DNA from: Mycobacteriales bacterium
GTDB lineage: Bacteria; Actinomycetota; Actinomycetes; Mycobacteriales; SCTD01
Direction of reading: 5' to 3'
Assembly (NCBI GenBank): GCA_040902655.1
Contig: JBBDWV010000016.1
Location: forward strand, 104,756 to 168,755
Length of the DNA stretch: 64,000 nucleotides
The translations under genes were made by a program, and so were the position numbers. Each line of letters begins with the position of its first letter. The first letter of the stretch is position 1. Under the pieces are notes generated by a model. It made no database searches and had not been told where the DNA came from. It saw nothing but the letters and a program-made list of their open reading frames with translations. This document shows, one piece after another, positions 8,304 to 17,900 of the stretch.

Positions 8304-9502
8304 TGTGCGTCTCCCGTCCGTACGGACACCGGCATGGCCTGCGGCCCTGGGTCGTCGACCAACGGCGGACCGTCCTGACCCGCTCCGGCGAAGGGGTCCG
8401 GCTTCCCACCGCTGTCGTCGGCCGTCGGGCGTGGCCGGCGGCGCCACAGCATCTGCGCGATTGACCCCAAGCCCCCGGGCAGGAAGGCCACGACGACGAT
8501 GAACAGCAGTCCTTGCAGGTAGATCCAGACCGACTCGTACCGTGCCGAGAGCTCGCTGCCGGCGTACGAGACGGCGAGCGCCCCCAGCACCGGCCCCAGC
8601 AGCGTCGCCCGGCCCCCGACGGCGACGCCGATGAGGAAGCCGATGGAGGGGACGACCCCGACGTTGTTCGGGGAGATGATGCCGACGACGGGCACGAACA
8701 GCGCACCCCCGATCGCGGCGAACACCGCGGCGACCGCGTAGGCGACGACCTTGACGACAGCAGGGTCGTAGCCCAGGAAGCGCACCCGCTCCTCCCCGTC
8801 GCGCACGGCCGTCAGCAGCTCTCCGAACCGGCTGCGCATCAGCTGGTGCACGACGGCCACCATGGCGACCAGCAGCCCGGCAGTGATGAAGAACAGCAGC
8901 TGCCGGTTCACCGGGTCGCTGAGCGAGTAGCCGAAGAACTGCCGGAAGTTGCTCAGCCCGTTGGAGCCGCCGATGGTGTTCTGCTGGCTGACCAGCAGCA
9001 AGGCGAAGGCACCCGCCGAGGCTTGCGACAAGATGGCGAAGTACGCGCCCTTCACCCGCCGACGGAAGATCGACAGGCCGAGCAACAGGGCCAGCAGGCC
9101 GGGCACCGCCACGATCCCGACGACGGCCACAACCGGATGACGGAAGAGCTCCCACCACCACGGCACGCCGCTGCCGGTCACCATGAAGCTGGGACGCCCG
9201 CCGGGACCGGCATCGCTGAGCTGCAGGTGGATGGCCATGATGTACGCACCAAGACCGAAGAACAGGCCTTGGCCCAGGGTCAGCATGCCGCCGCGGCCCC
9301 ATGCCAGTCCGATGCCGACGGCGACCATCGCCAGGCACAGGAACTGGGTGAGCAGCCGCAGACGGAAATCCGAGAGCAGGGCCGGTGCGCCGACGAACAG
9401 TATGACCACGGCCAGGCCGTAGCCGCCGGCCACGGCGAGTCGCCGGTTCCAGTTGCCCTCGGCGGCCGTCGGCTGCTCGGCGGTTGCTGTCCGCCCGGTC
9501 AC
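8300..9502 (-). CDS. urtC: Urea ABC transporter, permease UrtC
   Basis: This 400-residue polytopic permease is of the LivM type, one of the two membrane subunits of the urea importer. After an N-terminal cytoplasmic stretch of about 20 residues come about ten hydrophobic segments. The conserved sequences GMLTLGQGLFFGLGAYIMA, SGLNxF-like NGLSNFRQFFG and KVVAYAVAAVFAAIGGALF are typical of UrtC. The polar C-terminal tail (about 30 residues) is Pro/Asp-rich. GTG 9500-9502 overlaps the urtB stop (GTGA), which fixes the start. Confidence 0.93.
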   Translation of the reverse strand: MTGRTATAEQPTAAEGNWNRRLAVAGGYGLAVVILFVGAPALLSDFRLRLLTQFLCLAMVAVGIGLAWGRGGMLTLGQGLFFGLGAYIMAIHLQLSDAGPGGRPSFMVTGSGVPWWWELFRHPVVAVVGIVAVPGLLALLLGLSIFRRRVKGAYFAILSQASAGAFALLLVSQQNTIGGSNGLSNFRQFFGYSLSDPVNRQLLFFITAGLLVAMVAVVHQLMRSRFGELLTAVRDGEERVRFLGYDPAVVKVVAYAVAAVFAAIGGALFVPVVGIISPNNVGVVPSIGFLIGVAVGGRATLLGPVLGALAVSYAGSELSARYESVWIYLQGLLFIVVVAFLPGGLGSIAQMLWRRRPRPTADDSGGKPDPFAGAGQDGPPLVDDPGPQAMPVSVRTGDAQ

Positions 9503-10383
9503 ACGACGCTCCTGGTTCGGACGCTGAACAGGCCCTGGGGACGGATCTGCAGGAAGGCGATGACCACCACCAGCAGCAGCACCTTCGCGGTGCTGACCGA
9601 CTGCGAGTACGCGAAGGCCGCTTGCAGCAGTCCCAGCCCGAACGCCGCGATGACGGCGCCGCGGATCTGGCCGATTCCGCCCGCCACGACGACCAGGAAC
9701 GCGTCGACGATGTAGGTGGACCCCATGTACGGCTGCGTCGAGGCGATGAGGGTCAGGGCCACGCCGGCCATCCCCGCCAGACCCGAGCCGACGAAGAAGG
9801 TCACCCGGTCGGTGCGGCGGCTGTTGATACCCGAGGTCTCGGCCAAGCCCCGGCTCTGCACCACGGCCCGGATCCGGCGTCCCAGCGAGCTGAACCGCAA
9901 GATCAGGCTCATTGCCGTGACGGACGCGACCGCCAGGACGACGATGAACAGCCGCCCCGTCGTGAAGGGCGTGCCCAGGACCTCGACGTTGCCCTGCAGC
10001 CACGAGGGCGCCCGCACCTCGACCGCGGGCGCCCCGAACACGTCCCGCGCCAGCTGCTGAAGCATCAACGAGACACCCCACGTCACCAGCAGCGTGTCCA
10101 GGGGGCGGGCGTAGAGCCGGCTGATGAGGCTGACTTCCAGCAGCACGCCCAGCAGGCCCCCGACGAGGAACGCGAGCGGCAGCGCGACGAGCAGGGACAG
10201 GCCGGCGCTGCTGAACACCTGCTGCACGACGAAGGCGGTGTAGGCACCTGCCATGAGGAACTCGCCGTGCGCCATGTTGATGACGCCCATCTGCCCGAAC
10301 GTCAGCGTCAGGCCGAGTGCGATGAGTAGCAGCACGGAACCCAGGCTGATACCGGCGTAGAGCTGCCCGAGTACGACGTCCAT
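9499..10383 (-). CDS. urtB: Urea ABC transporter, permease UrtB
   Basis: This 294-residue LivH-type permease is the second membrane subunit of the urea importer. It has about eight transmembrane segments and the conserved GQMGVINMAHGEFLMAGAYTAF near residues 30-52, then RPLDTLLVTWGVSLMLQQ and SGINSRRTDRVTFFVGSGLAGMAG, a strong match to UrtB. It starts at ATG 10381-10383, three bases after the urtA stop, and ends in overlap with urtC. It is tightly co-transcribed with urtA. Confidence 0.93.
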   Translation of the reverse strand: MDVVLGQLYAGISLGSVLLLIALGLTLTFGQMGVINMAHGEFLMAGAYTAFVVQQVFSSAGLSLLVALPLAFLVGGLLGVLLEVSLISRLYARPLDTLLVTWGVSLMLQQLARDVFGAPAVEVRAPSWLQGNVEVLGTPFTTGRLFIVVLAVASVTAMSLILRFSSLGRRIRAVVQSRGLAETSGINSRRTDRVTFFVGSGLAGMAGVALTLIASTQPYMGSTYIVDAFLVVVAGGIGQIRGAVIAAFGLGLLQAAFAYSQSVSTAKVLLLVVVIAFLQIRPQGLFSVRTRSVV

Positions 10384-10386
10384 TGG

Positions 10387-11676
10387 TCAGCTCCCGCAGT
10401 AGGTCTTGTCCTTCTGGATGCTCTGGGCCCACGGGTATGTCTCGAGGCACGGGTCCGGCTCGATCGGACTGTCGGATGACCACACCGTGTCGATGAGCCC
10501 CTGCCGGTTGACCCGGCCGATGAGCGCCGTCTTGGCGATGTGGTGGTTGTCGCCGTTCACGGTCACCTGGCCTCCAGGGGCGTCGAAGACGACGCCGCCC
10601 GCGGCCTCCTGCAGCGCTGCGACCTCGAAGGAACCGGCCTTCTCGACCATGCCTTTCCACAGGTAGAGCGAGGTGTACGCGGCCTCCATGGGGTCACTGG
10701 TCACGGCATCAGCCCCGTACTTCGCCTTGAACGCGGCAACGAACTTCTGGTTCTGCGGGCTGTCGACCGTCTGGTAGTAGTTCCAGGCGGTGTACTGGCC
10801 GGCGAGCTTGTCGACGCCCACCCCTGGGACCTCCTCCTCCGCGATCGAGACGGACAGCACCGGCATGGTCTCGGCGTTCAGACCGACGTTCGCGTACTGC
10901 GAGAAGAAGCTGACGTTGGAGTCGCCGTTGAGAGTGTTGAAGACGGCGTCCGCTCCGGAGCTGCGGACGCGGTTGACGATGGTGGGGACGCCCTCCACGG
11001 AGCCGAGCGGCTCGTAGTCCTCGCCGACGATCTCGATGTCGTGCTCCTCGGCGTACGCCTTGATGATGGCGTTGGCCGTCCGGGGGAAGACGTAGTCGCT
11101 GCCGACGAGGTGCAGCGACGTCACGTCCAGCTCGTCCTTGAGGTAGTCCAAGGCCGGGATGATCTGCTGGTTGGTCGTCGCGCCGGTGTAGAAGATGTTC
11201 TCGGAGGCCTCGAGGCCCTCGTACTGCACGGGGTAGAACAGCAGCCCGTCGTTGTTCTCGAAGACGGGGAGCATCGCCTTACGACTGCTCGACGTCCAGC
11301 CGCCGAAGACCGCGGCGACGCAGTCGCTCTGGAGGAGCTTCGTCGACCGCTCGGCAAACACGGTCGGCTCCGAGGCGCCGTCCTCGGTGACCGCCTCGAT
11401 CTGCTTGTCCAACACCCCGCCGCCGGCGTTGATCTCTTCGATCGCCAGCTCGAGCGAGCGGCGGACCGTCGTCTCGCTGATCGACATCGTTCCCGACATC
11501 GAATTGATGAGCCCCACCTTGACCGAGTCGCCAGAGGTGTCGACGCACGAGCTACCGCTGAGGGAGCCGGCGTTGTCCAGGTCACCGACGCGACTGCCAC
11601 CGCACGCACTGACGGCCACCATGAGCGCGGTGAGGACGAGGGGGACGAGGAGAGGGCGGTGTCGAGGGGTGTACAT
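10387..11676 (-). CDS. urtA: Urea ABC transporter, substrate-binding lipoprotein UrtA
   Basis: This 429-residue extracytoplasmic binding protein delivers urea to UrtBC. The N-terminus has basic residues, a hydrophobic core and lipobox VSAC (Cys near residue 25), so it is a lipoprotein anchored in the membrane. The mature part matches the periplasmic urea/amide binding family: VKVGLINSMSGTMSISE, AVFGGWTSSSRKAMLPVFE, LFYPVQYEGLE and YVFPRTANAI. ATG 11674-11676 is chosen because GAAGGA lies seven bases upstream; the earlier in-frame ATG at 11709 adds a run before the signal sequence. It begins the transporter cluster, 157 bp after ureD, with its own GlnR-like box. Confidence 0.95.
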   Translation of the reverse strand: MYTPRHRPLLVPLVLTALMVAVSACGGSRVGDLDNAGSLSGSSCVDTSGDSVKVGLINSMSGTMSISETTVRRSLELAIEEINAGGGVLDKQIEAVTEDGASEPTVFAERSTKLLQSDCVAAVFGGWTSSSRKAMLPVFENNDGLLFYPVQYEGLEASENIFYTGATTNQQIIPALDYLKDELDVTSLHLVGSDYVFPRTANAIIKAYAEEHDIEIVGEDYEPLGSVEGVPTIVNRVRSSGADAVFNTLNGDSNVSFFSQYANVGLNAETMPVLSVSIAEEEVPGVGVDKLAGQYTAWNYYQTVDSPQNQKFVAAFKAKYGADAVTSDPMEAAYTSLYLWKGMVEKAGSFEVAALQEAAGGVVFDAPGGQVTVNGDNHHIAKTALIGRVNRQGLIDTVWSSDSPIEPDPCLETYPWAQSIQKDKTYCGS

Positions 11677-11799
11677 GTCGTCCTTCGGAGTCGGGCGCGC
11701 CGGAGCCACCGCCGAGGTGCGGAGGCGCGACGTGCCGTTGACGCCTGCGCGTGCTCGCGAGGCGGTCTGGCGTGGTGCGGCGGACGCTAGGAAGCGCAG

Positions 11800-11837
11800 G
11801 TTTCAGCTGTCGTCAATTTCCGTGAACGCGGTGTTAC
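11800..11837 (-). promoter_or_regulatory. GlnR-like nitrogen-control box before urtA
   Basis: On the minus strand four pentamers at 11-bp steps read GTAAC, TTCAC, TGACG and GAAAC. The first and last match the actinobacterial GlnR half-sites gTnAC and GAAAC exactly and sit in the right register (33 bp apart); the middle two match poorly. The box starts at the ureD stop codon and lies 124 bp upstream of urtA. Confidence 0.4.
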
Positions 11838-12577
11838 ACGGACGTCGCATGCTGCAGGTCGGCGCATTTCGCCAGGAACACAGCGACCGCTCGCGACGCC
11901 GAGACCGTGTCGTCGCCGAGCCAGCTGTAGAGCACGCCAGGGCCGGCGAGGTCCAGGACCTCACCTCCTTGCACCCTGCCGTCGTCGAGGTGTGGTTTGG
12001 CGCCGACGACGAGCGCCGCCACGAGCACCCGCGCCCCGCCGGTCGTCGCCGGCCCGTTCCAGCCGTCGTGCGCGCCGGGCCCGATGTCGAGGTCAGTCGA
12101 CAGCAGCGGCTCATGCCCGACGGTGACGCGCCAGCGGGAGCGGTAGCGGCCAGGTGTCTCGCCGCAGCGTCCGAGGACCGCCGTCTCGACGAGCACGGCC
12201 GACCCCGTCTCCGCGACCCGGACGTCCAGGTCGACGTGGTGCTCGGCGCCGGCGGTCACCACGGTCGGCTGCGGTTGCCAGTGCAGGTGCGCGCCGGGAC
12301 CCACGTCGACGTCCACTGCGGCCCGCGAGATGCGGTCGTGCACGCCCGGCTGTGCGATCTGGGCGGCCGCCGAACCGACCCGAAGCCGAGCTCCACGCTG
12401 CACGGCCAGCTCCAAGCGGGTGGTGTCACCACCGAGCGGACCGAACGCCGAGGCCACCAAGGTGAGGCCGTCCACGGTCTCGCGCACCGACAGCGGGACC
12501 GCGGAGCGAACAGTGGTGAGGCGGGTGCGGCCATCCACATCACGGGCTACGGCGCGGGCGACGGCGTCGAGCGCCAC
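11834..12577 (-). CDS. ureD: Urease accessory protein UreD
   Basis: This 247-residue protein should act as the scaffold that loads nickel onto apo-urease with UreF and UreG. It is divergent, as UreD proteins usually are, but retains FGPLGGDTTRLELAVQRGARLRVGSAAAQIAQPG and GAHLHWQPQPTVV, typical of the UreD/UreH fold, and ends with a region rich in Ala and Ser. GTG 12575-12577 is chosen; an in-frame TTG at 12583 overlapping the ureG stop is an alternative. It is last in the urease cluster, following ureG by two bases. Confidence 0.85.
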   Translation of the reverse strand: MALDAVARAVARDVDGRTRLTTVRSAVPLSVRETVDGLTLVASAFGPLGGDTTRLELAVQRGARLRVGSAAAQIAQPGVHDRISRAAVDVDVGPGAHLHWQPQPTVVTAGAEHHVDLDVRVAETGSAVLVETAVLGRCGETPGRYRSRWRVTVGHEPLLSTDLDIGPGAHDGWNGPATTGGARVLVAALVVGAKPHLDDGRVQGGEVLDLAGPGVLYSWLGDDTVSASRAVAVFLAKCADLQHATSV

Positions 12578-12579
12578 CG

Positions 12580-13275
12580 TCAACCGACGAGGTGCGCTGC
12601 TGCGGCACGCCAGCTCTGCCGCTGCTGCTCCACCCACTGAGCCACAGCGGTCGCCCCCGGGTCGTCGGTGAGGCTGGTGAACAGCACCGGCGCACCTCGG
12701 CGCATCCGCTCGGCGTCGCGCGACATCACCGACAGGTCGGCACGGACGCGGCCGGCGAGATCGGTCTTGTTCACGACGAGCAGGTCCGAGCCGGTGATGC
12801 CCGGTCCTCCCTTGCGGGGCACCTTGTCTCCGCCGGCGACGTCGATGACGAACAGCTGGACGTCGACGAGCCCCCGGCTGAAGGTCATCGTCAGGTTGTC
12901 GCCTCCGCTCTCGACGAGCACCAGGTCCAGTGGGGACAACTGCAGCTCGAGCTCTTCGACAGCGTCGAGGTTGGCGCTGATGTCGTCCCGGACCGCGGTG
13001 TGCGGACAGCAGCCGGTCTCGACCGCGGTGACGCGTTCGGGCGCGATGGTGCCGCTGCGGCGCAGGAAGTCCGCATCCTCCGTCGTGTAGATGTCGTTGG
13101 TGACGACTGCGAGTTGGACGGTCGGGCCGAGGGAGCGGCACAACGCCGCAACGAGGGCGGTCTTGCCGCTGCCGACAGGACCGCCGATCCCTACCCGGAA
13201 GGCGCGCACGCCGGCCGACGGGCGCCCCTCGGCGGCGAAGCTGCCGAACTCGTCGTGGTGCGGGGAAAGATGCAC
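12580..13275 (-). CDS. ureG: Urease accessory GTPase UreG
   Basis: This 231-residue SIMIBI GTPase hydrolyses GTP to drive nickel insertion into urease. It shows the P-loop [16 protein letters not shown], the UreG switch [13 protein letters not shown], the metal-binding Cys-Pro-His motif in [21 protein letters not shown] and NKTD for guanine recognition. It starts with [10 protein letters not shown], a His-containing N-terminus usual for UreG. GTG 13273-13275 is preferred to the ATG at 13309-13311 because GGAGG lies four bases upstream and the ATG would overlap ureF. No ureE is present, so the His-rich N-terminus may help with nickel delivery. Confidence 0.95.
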   Translation of the reverse strand: MHLSPHHDEFGSFAAEGRPSAGVRAFRVGIGGPVGSGKTALVAALCRSLGPTVQLAVVTNDIYTTEDADFLRRSGTIAPERVTAVETGCCPHTAVRDDISANLDAVEELELQLSPLDLVLVESGGDNLTMTFSRGLVDVQLFVIDVAGGDKVPRKGGPGITGSDLLVVNKTDLAGRVRADLSVMSRDAERMRRGAPVLFTSLTDDPGATAVAQWVEQQRQSWRAAAAHLVG

Positions 13276-13279
13276 GGGA

Positions 13280-13284
13280 CCTCC
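13280..13284 (-). promoter_or_regulatory. Ribosome binding site deciding the ureG start
   Basis: GGAGG on the minus strand lies four bases before GTG 13275 and just after the ureF stop (13289). It makes the GTG, not the upstream ATG inside ureF, the likely start of ureG. Confidence 0.7.
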
Positions 13285-13288
13285 GAGA

Positions 13289-13983
13289 TCAGGATGCGAA
13301 CAGGCGGACATCGGCGCGGACGTGGGCCTGCGCCAGCAGGTCGAGCAGGGGTGCGGAGGCCGCAGGCAGCTCGGCCGCCAGATCGGCGCACGCCGCACCC
13401 TGCTGCGCGACGGCGTCGACGGCGGGGGACAGTGCGGCCAGCAGCGCGGTGACGCCGAGCGGGTCGAGCCCCAGCAGTCGCACCGCTGCGGACGCCGGGC
13501 CGCTGACTGCGGTACTGGCAGAGAGTGCTGCTGCGGCCGCGGCGCCTCCGCCAGCCGCGACGACGACCACGCCCAGCGCCAGCGGTGCGTGCGGGCGGTC
13601 GCCGACGAGGCCGAGGGTGGGCGACGGCCACGCCGCCGCTCCGGCCCTCAGCAGCCCGCGGCCCTGTGCCCGCGCTGCAGCTCGGGCGGCGGCAGAGGGG
13701 GTTCGGGCGTCCAGCTCTCGGTCCAGCGCGAGCAGCGCCGCGGCGACGTCTGCTCTGCCGGCCAGCACGATCGTGGAGGCCCGGGCGGCAGCCGCCGCAG
13801 CGACGAGCCCCGTGGTGTGCAGGCGGCCGGCGAGAAAGCGACTGAGCGTCGTCTCGTCGTGCACCGTGCCAGCGTCGACCGCCGCGGCGAGGCCACCGCT
13901 GTGGGCATGGGCGCCGACGGGCAGCCGGGAGTCCGCCAGCAGCAGCATTGCCGCCGGCAGGCCGACCCCGCTCAGTGCCTGCA

Positions 13984-13984
<1 letters not shown>
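13289..13984 (-). CDS. ureF: Urease accessory protein UreF
   Basis: This 231-residue, Ala-rich protein belongs to the UreF family, which joins UreD on urease and helps gate UreG GTP hydrolysis. The N-terminal motif [26 protein letters not shown] matches the UreF signature (ADSxLPxGxxxHSxGLE). The C-terminal part has [22 protein letters not shown], typical of the family. Its ATG shares the A of the ureC TGA (TGATG). The protein is unusually Ala-rich, as is common for UreF in GC-rich actinomycetes. Confidence 0.9.
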
Positions 13985-15701
<1,717 letters not shown>

Positions 15702-15705
<4 letters not shown>

Positions 15706-16019
15706 GACCGGCCGTCCAGCGGTCCGCTCGAGTCGATCTGCAGTCCCGGCACGACGCGGTTCCCGCCGAGGGGCACGAGCTCCACCTCCATGTCGATACC
15801 GGGCTCGAACCGCACCGCCGTGCCGGCGGGAACTGCGAGCCGCTGGCCCCAAGCCGCTTCGCGATCGAAGTCGAGTGCTGCGTTCGCCATAGGGAAGTGG
15901 AAGTGGCTGCCCACCTGTACGGGCCGGTCCCCGGTGTTGACCACCCGGAGCATCGTGACCGGACGACCGGGGTTGAGCACCACCTCGCCGTCGCCGACGA
16001 GCACGTCACCCGGCTTCAC
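15702..16019 (-). CDS. ureB: Urease subunit beta UreB
   Basis: This 105-residue structural subunit of urease matches the family length. It shows [29 protein letters not shown], the conserved beta-subunit core, and later [24 protein letters not shown] 16017-16019 overlaps the ureA stop by four bases and the gene overlaps ureC by four bases at its end. The three structural subunits are separate genes, as in most actinomycetes, not fused. Confidence 0.96.
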
Positions 16020-16321
16020 GCGATCGGCCGGTGCACGGTCACGAGCTTGGTGCCGTCCGGAAACGTGGCCTCGACCTGCACCTCGTCCACGAGGTCGGCG
16101 ACACCCTCCATGACGTCGTCGGAAGTCAGCACTGCACGTCCCGCGTCCATGAGGTCGGCCACCGACCGCCCATCGCGCGCGCCCTCGAGAACGAACGAAC
16201 TGAGGACTGCGACTGCCTCCGGGTGGTTGAGCCGGAGTCCGCGCGCTCGGCGGCGCGCTGCCAGATCGGCGGCGTACGAGAGCATCAGCCGTTCCTGCTC
16301 ATGAGGACTGAGGTGCAACAC
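16016..16321 (-). CDS. ureA: Urease subunit gamma UreA
   Basis: This 101-residue subunit is the first gene of the urease operon. It shows [34 protein letters not shown] and [32 protein letters not shown], a full match to UreA. GTG 16319-16321 is chosen because it gives the standard family length and has a GAGAGG site upstream; the frame continues to 16453 without similarity. A GlnR-like box lies 45 bp upstream. Confidence 0.95.
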   Translation of the reverse strand: MLHLSPHEQERLMLSYAADLAARRRARGLRLNHPEAVAVLSSFVLEGARDGRSVADLMDAGRAVLTSDDVMEGVADLVDEVQVEATFPDGTKLVTVHRPIA

Positions 16322-16366
16322 GGAGCCTCTCTGGTGGCGGGATGCCCCCGACACTGCCCGTCCTAC

Positions 16367-16404
16367 GTGTCCTGCGGGTTGCGCGCGTGTTGTCGACGTG
16401 TGAC
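16367..16404 (-). promoter_or_regulatory. GlnR-like nitrogen-control box before ureA
   Basis: On the minus strand, GTCAC-N6-ACAAC-N6-GCAAC-N6-GACAC forms four pentamers at exact 11-bp steps. This is the a1-b1-a2-b2 layout known for GlnR (gTnAC-N6-GAAAC repeated). Half-sites match 4-5 of the defined positions at a1 and b2 and less well in the middle. Urease genes are GlnR targets in other actinomycetes, so nitrogen control is likely. Confidence 0.5.
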
Positions 16405-16434
16405 ATGAGGCCACCCTGTCCTGCGTCCGGTCCT

Positions 16435-16467
16435 CAGGAGCTGCCCGAACCACTCGGGGAGCTCCTG
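16435..16467. terminator. GC-rich hairpin upstream of the urease promoter region
   Basis: CAGGAGCT, then CCCGA, a 5-nt loop (ACCAC), then TCGGG and AGCTCCTG pair over 13 bp with a single G-G mismatch. It could insulate the urease promoter from the tRNA-Ala transcript, or be a regulatory structure; there is no U-run. Confidence 0.45.
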
Positions 16468-16620
16468 ATGGCGCAGGGCACGGCGACGGTCCTCCCCGCC
16501 GAGGTTGCCGATGCGCGAGCTGCTGGATTCGCGCCGGTCCCCGACGACCGCTACGTCAGGGCAGACCCAAGGTTCGCTGCTCGGCGTGCGGAGAACCGCG
16601 CTGGCACCAACAGACGGCTC

Positions 16621-16650
16621 AGGGCGTCCCCTCGAAGGAGAGAACGCCCT
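16621..16650 (-). terminator. Probable terminator of tRNA-Ala
   Basis: AGGGCGT and ACGCCCT form a 7-bp stem with a 16-nt loop, 13 bp beyond the 3' end of the minus-strand tRNA-Ala gene. Confidence 0.45.
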
Positions 16651-16662
16651 GGTCGTACCGGG

Positions 16663-16735
16663 TGGAGCTGAGGGGACTCGAACCCCTGACCCCCACACTG
16701 CCAGTGTGGTGCGCTACCAGCTGCGCCACAGCCCC
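16663..16735 (-). tRNA. tRNA-Ala (anticodon GGC)
   Basis: A 73-nt cloverleaf can be folded: acceptor GGGGCTG/CAGCTCC with the alanine-specific G3-U70 pair, anticodon arm CCACA-CTGGCAG-TGTGG giving anticodon GGC, and T arm AGGGG-TTCGAGT-CCCCT. The discriminator is A and the CCA end is not encoded. Confidence 0.96.
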
Positions 16736-16751
16736 GTGGCCCTGCGATCAG

Positions 16752-17534
16752 TCACCTTACAGGCTCGGCGTCCGGACTCTGCGGCGCGCTGCCGACGGCG
16801 CGACCGCCCAGGTCGTGCAGGCCCTCGACGGTGCCGACCATCGGTCCGAGGCCGGTGTTGTGCCGCTCGAGCCGCCAGCCGAGGTCGCCCTCGACGAGCA
16901 CCGACCAGCAGGTGTTGCCGAGCGGCGCCAACCGCCCCCAGACCTCGGGCGGCAGCTCCAGCAGCATCCCGAGCGCCGCCCGGGCGGTGCCGCCGTGGGT
17001 GACCGCGACCAGCGTCCCTCCCGACGGTACCTCCGGCAGGTACGCCCGCAGACATGCCGCTGCCCGCTCCCCCGCCTGCCGGTAGGTCTCTCCGCCGCCC
17101 CGCGGGGTATCGAGGCCGGAGCGCCAGGCGCGGTGCTCCTCCGGGAAGCGCTCCCGCACCTGCGCCGAGGTCAGGCCCTGCCAGCACCCGAAGTCCAGCT
17201 CGCGCAGCCGGGGGTCCGACACCGGCGACAGCCCGGCAGCCTGTGCGAGCGCCAGCGCCGTGTCACGGGCGCGTACCAGGTCGCTGGTGACCACAACGGC
17301 CGGCGCCGACCCAGCGAGCACCTGCGCGGCGGCGAGCGACTGCGCCCGGCCGACCGCGTCGAGCGGCGTGTCGAGCTGGCCCTGGATCCGGCCCGCGGCA
17401 TTGTCGCCGGTGCGCCCGTGCCGGAGCAGGACGAGCCGGCGGGATCCCTCGGTCAGGACGAGCCGGCGACGCGGCGGCCGGCGCTGCGCTCGACGTCGCG
17501 GTCGGTGAAGGGGATGGCGGGGCAGTCCTTCCAC
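16752..17534 (-). CDS. Histidine phosphatase (phosphoglycerate mutase-like) family protein
   Basis: This branch-1 histidine phosphatase shows the phospho-histidine motif LVLLRHGRTGDNAAGRIQGQLD, the second motif SDLVRARDTA, the acid residue region LRELDFGCWQGL and the second His in AVTHGGTARAALG. The substrate cannot be told from sequence; cofactor-independent sugar phosphate or nucleotide hydrolysis is typical. The start is unclear. The only standard start upstream of the RHG motif is GTG 17534, which overlaps rsfS by 82 bp. A CTG at 17456, overlapping the rsfS stop in a CTGA arrangement and giving about 234 residues, fits the family length better. The gene order nadD-LCP-rsfS-phosphatase is common in actinomycetes. 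Confidence 0.8.
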   Translation of the reverse strand: MEGLPRHPLHRPRRRAQRRPPRRRLVLTEGSRRLVLLRHGRTGDNAAGRIQGQLDTPLDAVGRAQSLAAAQVLAGSAPAVVVTSDLVRARDTALALAQAAGLSPVSDPRLRELDFGCWQGLTSAQVRERFPEEHRAWRSGLDTPRGGGETYRQAGERAAACLRAYLPEVPSGGTLVAVTHGGTARAALGMLLELPPEVWGRLAPLGNTCWSVLVEGDLGWRLERHNTGLGPMVGTVEGLHDLGGRAVGSAPQSPDAEPVR

Positions 17535-17854
17535 AACCGCTCCAGGGCGTAGAAGACGCGCTCCTCCTCGTGCTGGACGTGCACGACGATCTCGCCGAAG
17601 TCGAGCAGCACCCAGCGGCCCTCCTGTGCCCCCTCGCGCCGCACCGGCTTGCTGCCCAGCTCGCGCAGGCGGTCCTCGATCTCGTCGACGACGGCCTTGA
17701 CCTGCCGGTCGTTCGGTGCGGAGGCCAGCAGGAACACGTCGGTGATGACCAGCTGTTCACTGACGTCGAGCAGCAGGATGTCGCTGGCGAGCTTGTCGGC
17801 GGCGGCCTGTGCGGCGGCCAGCCCCAGCTGCACGGCGTGCGGGGAGGCGGGCAC
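17453..17854 (-). CDS. rsfS: Ribosomal silencing factor RsfS
   Basis: This 133-residue protein binds ribosomal protein uL14 and blocks subunit joining when nutrients are low. It shows LASDILLLDVSEQLVITDVFLLASAPNDRQVKAVVDEI and GRWVLLDFGEIVVHVQHEEERVFYALERLWKDCPAI, the full RsfS (DUF143) domain. It starts at GTG 17852-17854. It lies directly upstream of the phosphatase, with overlapping ends, and downstream of the LytR-type gene. Confidence 0.95.
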   Translation of the reverse strand: MPASPHAVQLGLAAAQAAADKLASDILLLDVSEQLVITDVFLLASAPNDRQVKAVVDEIEDRLRELGSKPVRREGAQEGRWVLLDFGEIVVHVQHEEERVFYALERLWKDCPAIPFTDRDVERSAGRRVAGSS

Positions 17855-17900
17855 GGGCTCTTCTCTCGTCGACGTCGGAACGTGCAGGATACGTCCCGGG

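Larger units (their letters stand above)
16322..16662. other. Intergenic region between ureA and tRNA-Ala
   Basis: These 341 bp hold no gene I can support. They contain the GlnR-like box (16367-16404), a strong hairpin (16435-16467) and a likely tRNA terminator (16621-16650). A plus-strand frame of 109 codons crosses the region and runs into the tRNA; its composition and lack of a ribosome binding site suggest it is not real. Confidence 0.6.

Noticed and set aside
16342..16671. 109-codon plus-strand frame upstream of ureA
   Set aside because: It spans regulatory hairpins and runs into the tRNA-Ala gene, without a ribosome binding site or similarity.
16663..16735. tRNA-Ala as an integration site
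   Set aside because: No integrase and no duplicated tRNA 3' end were seen on either side.
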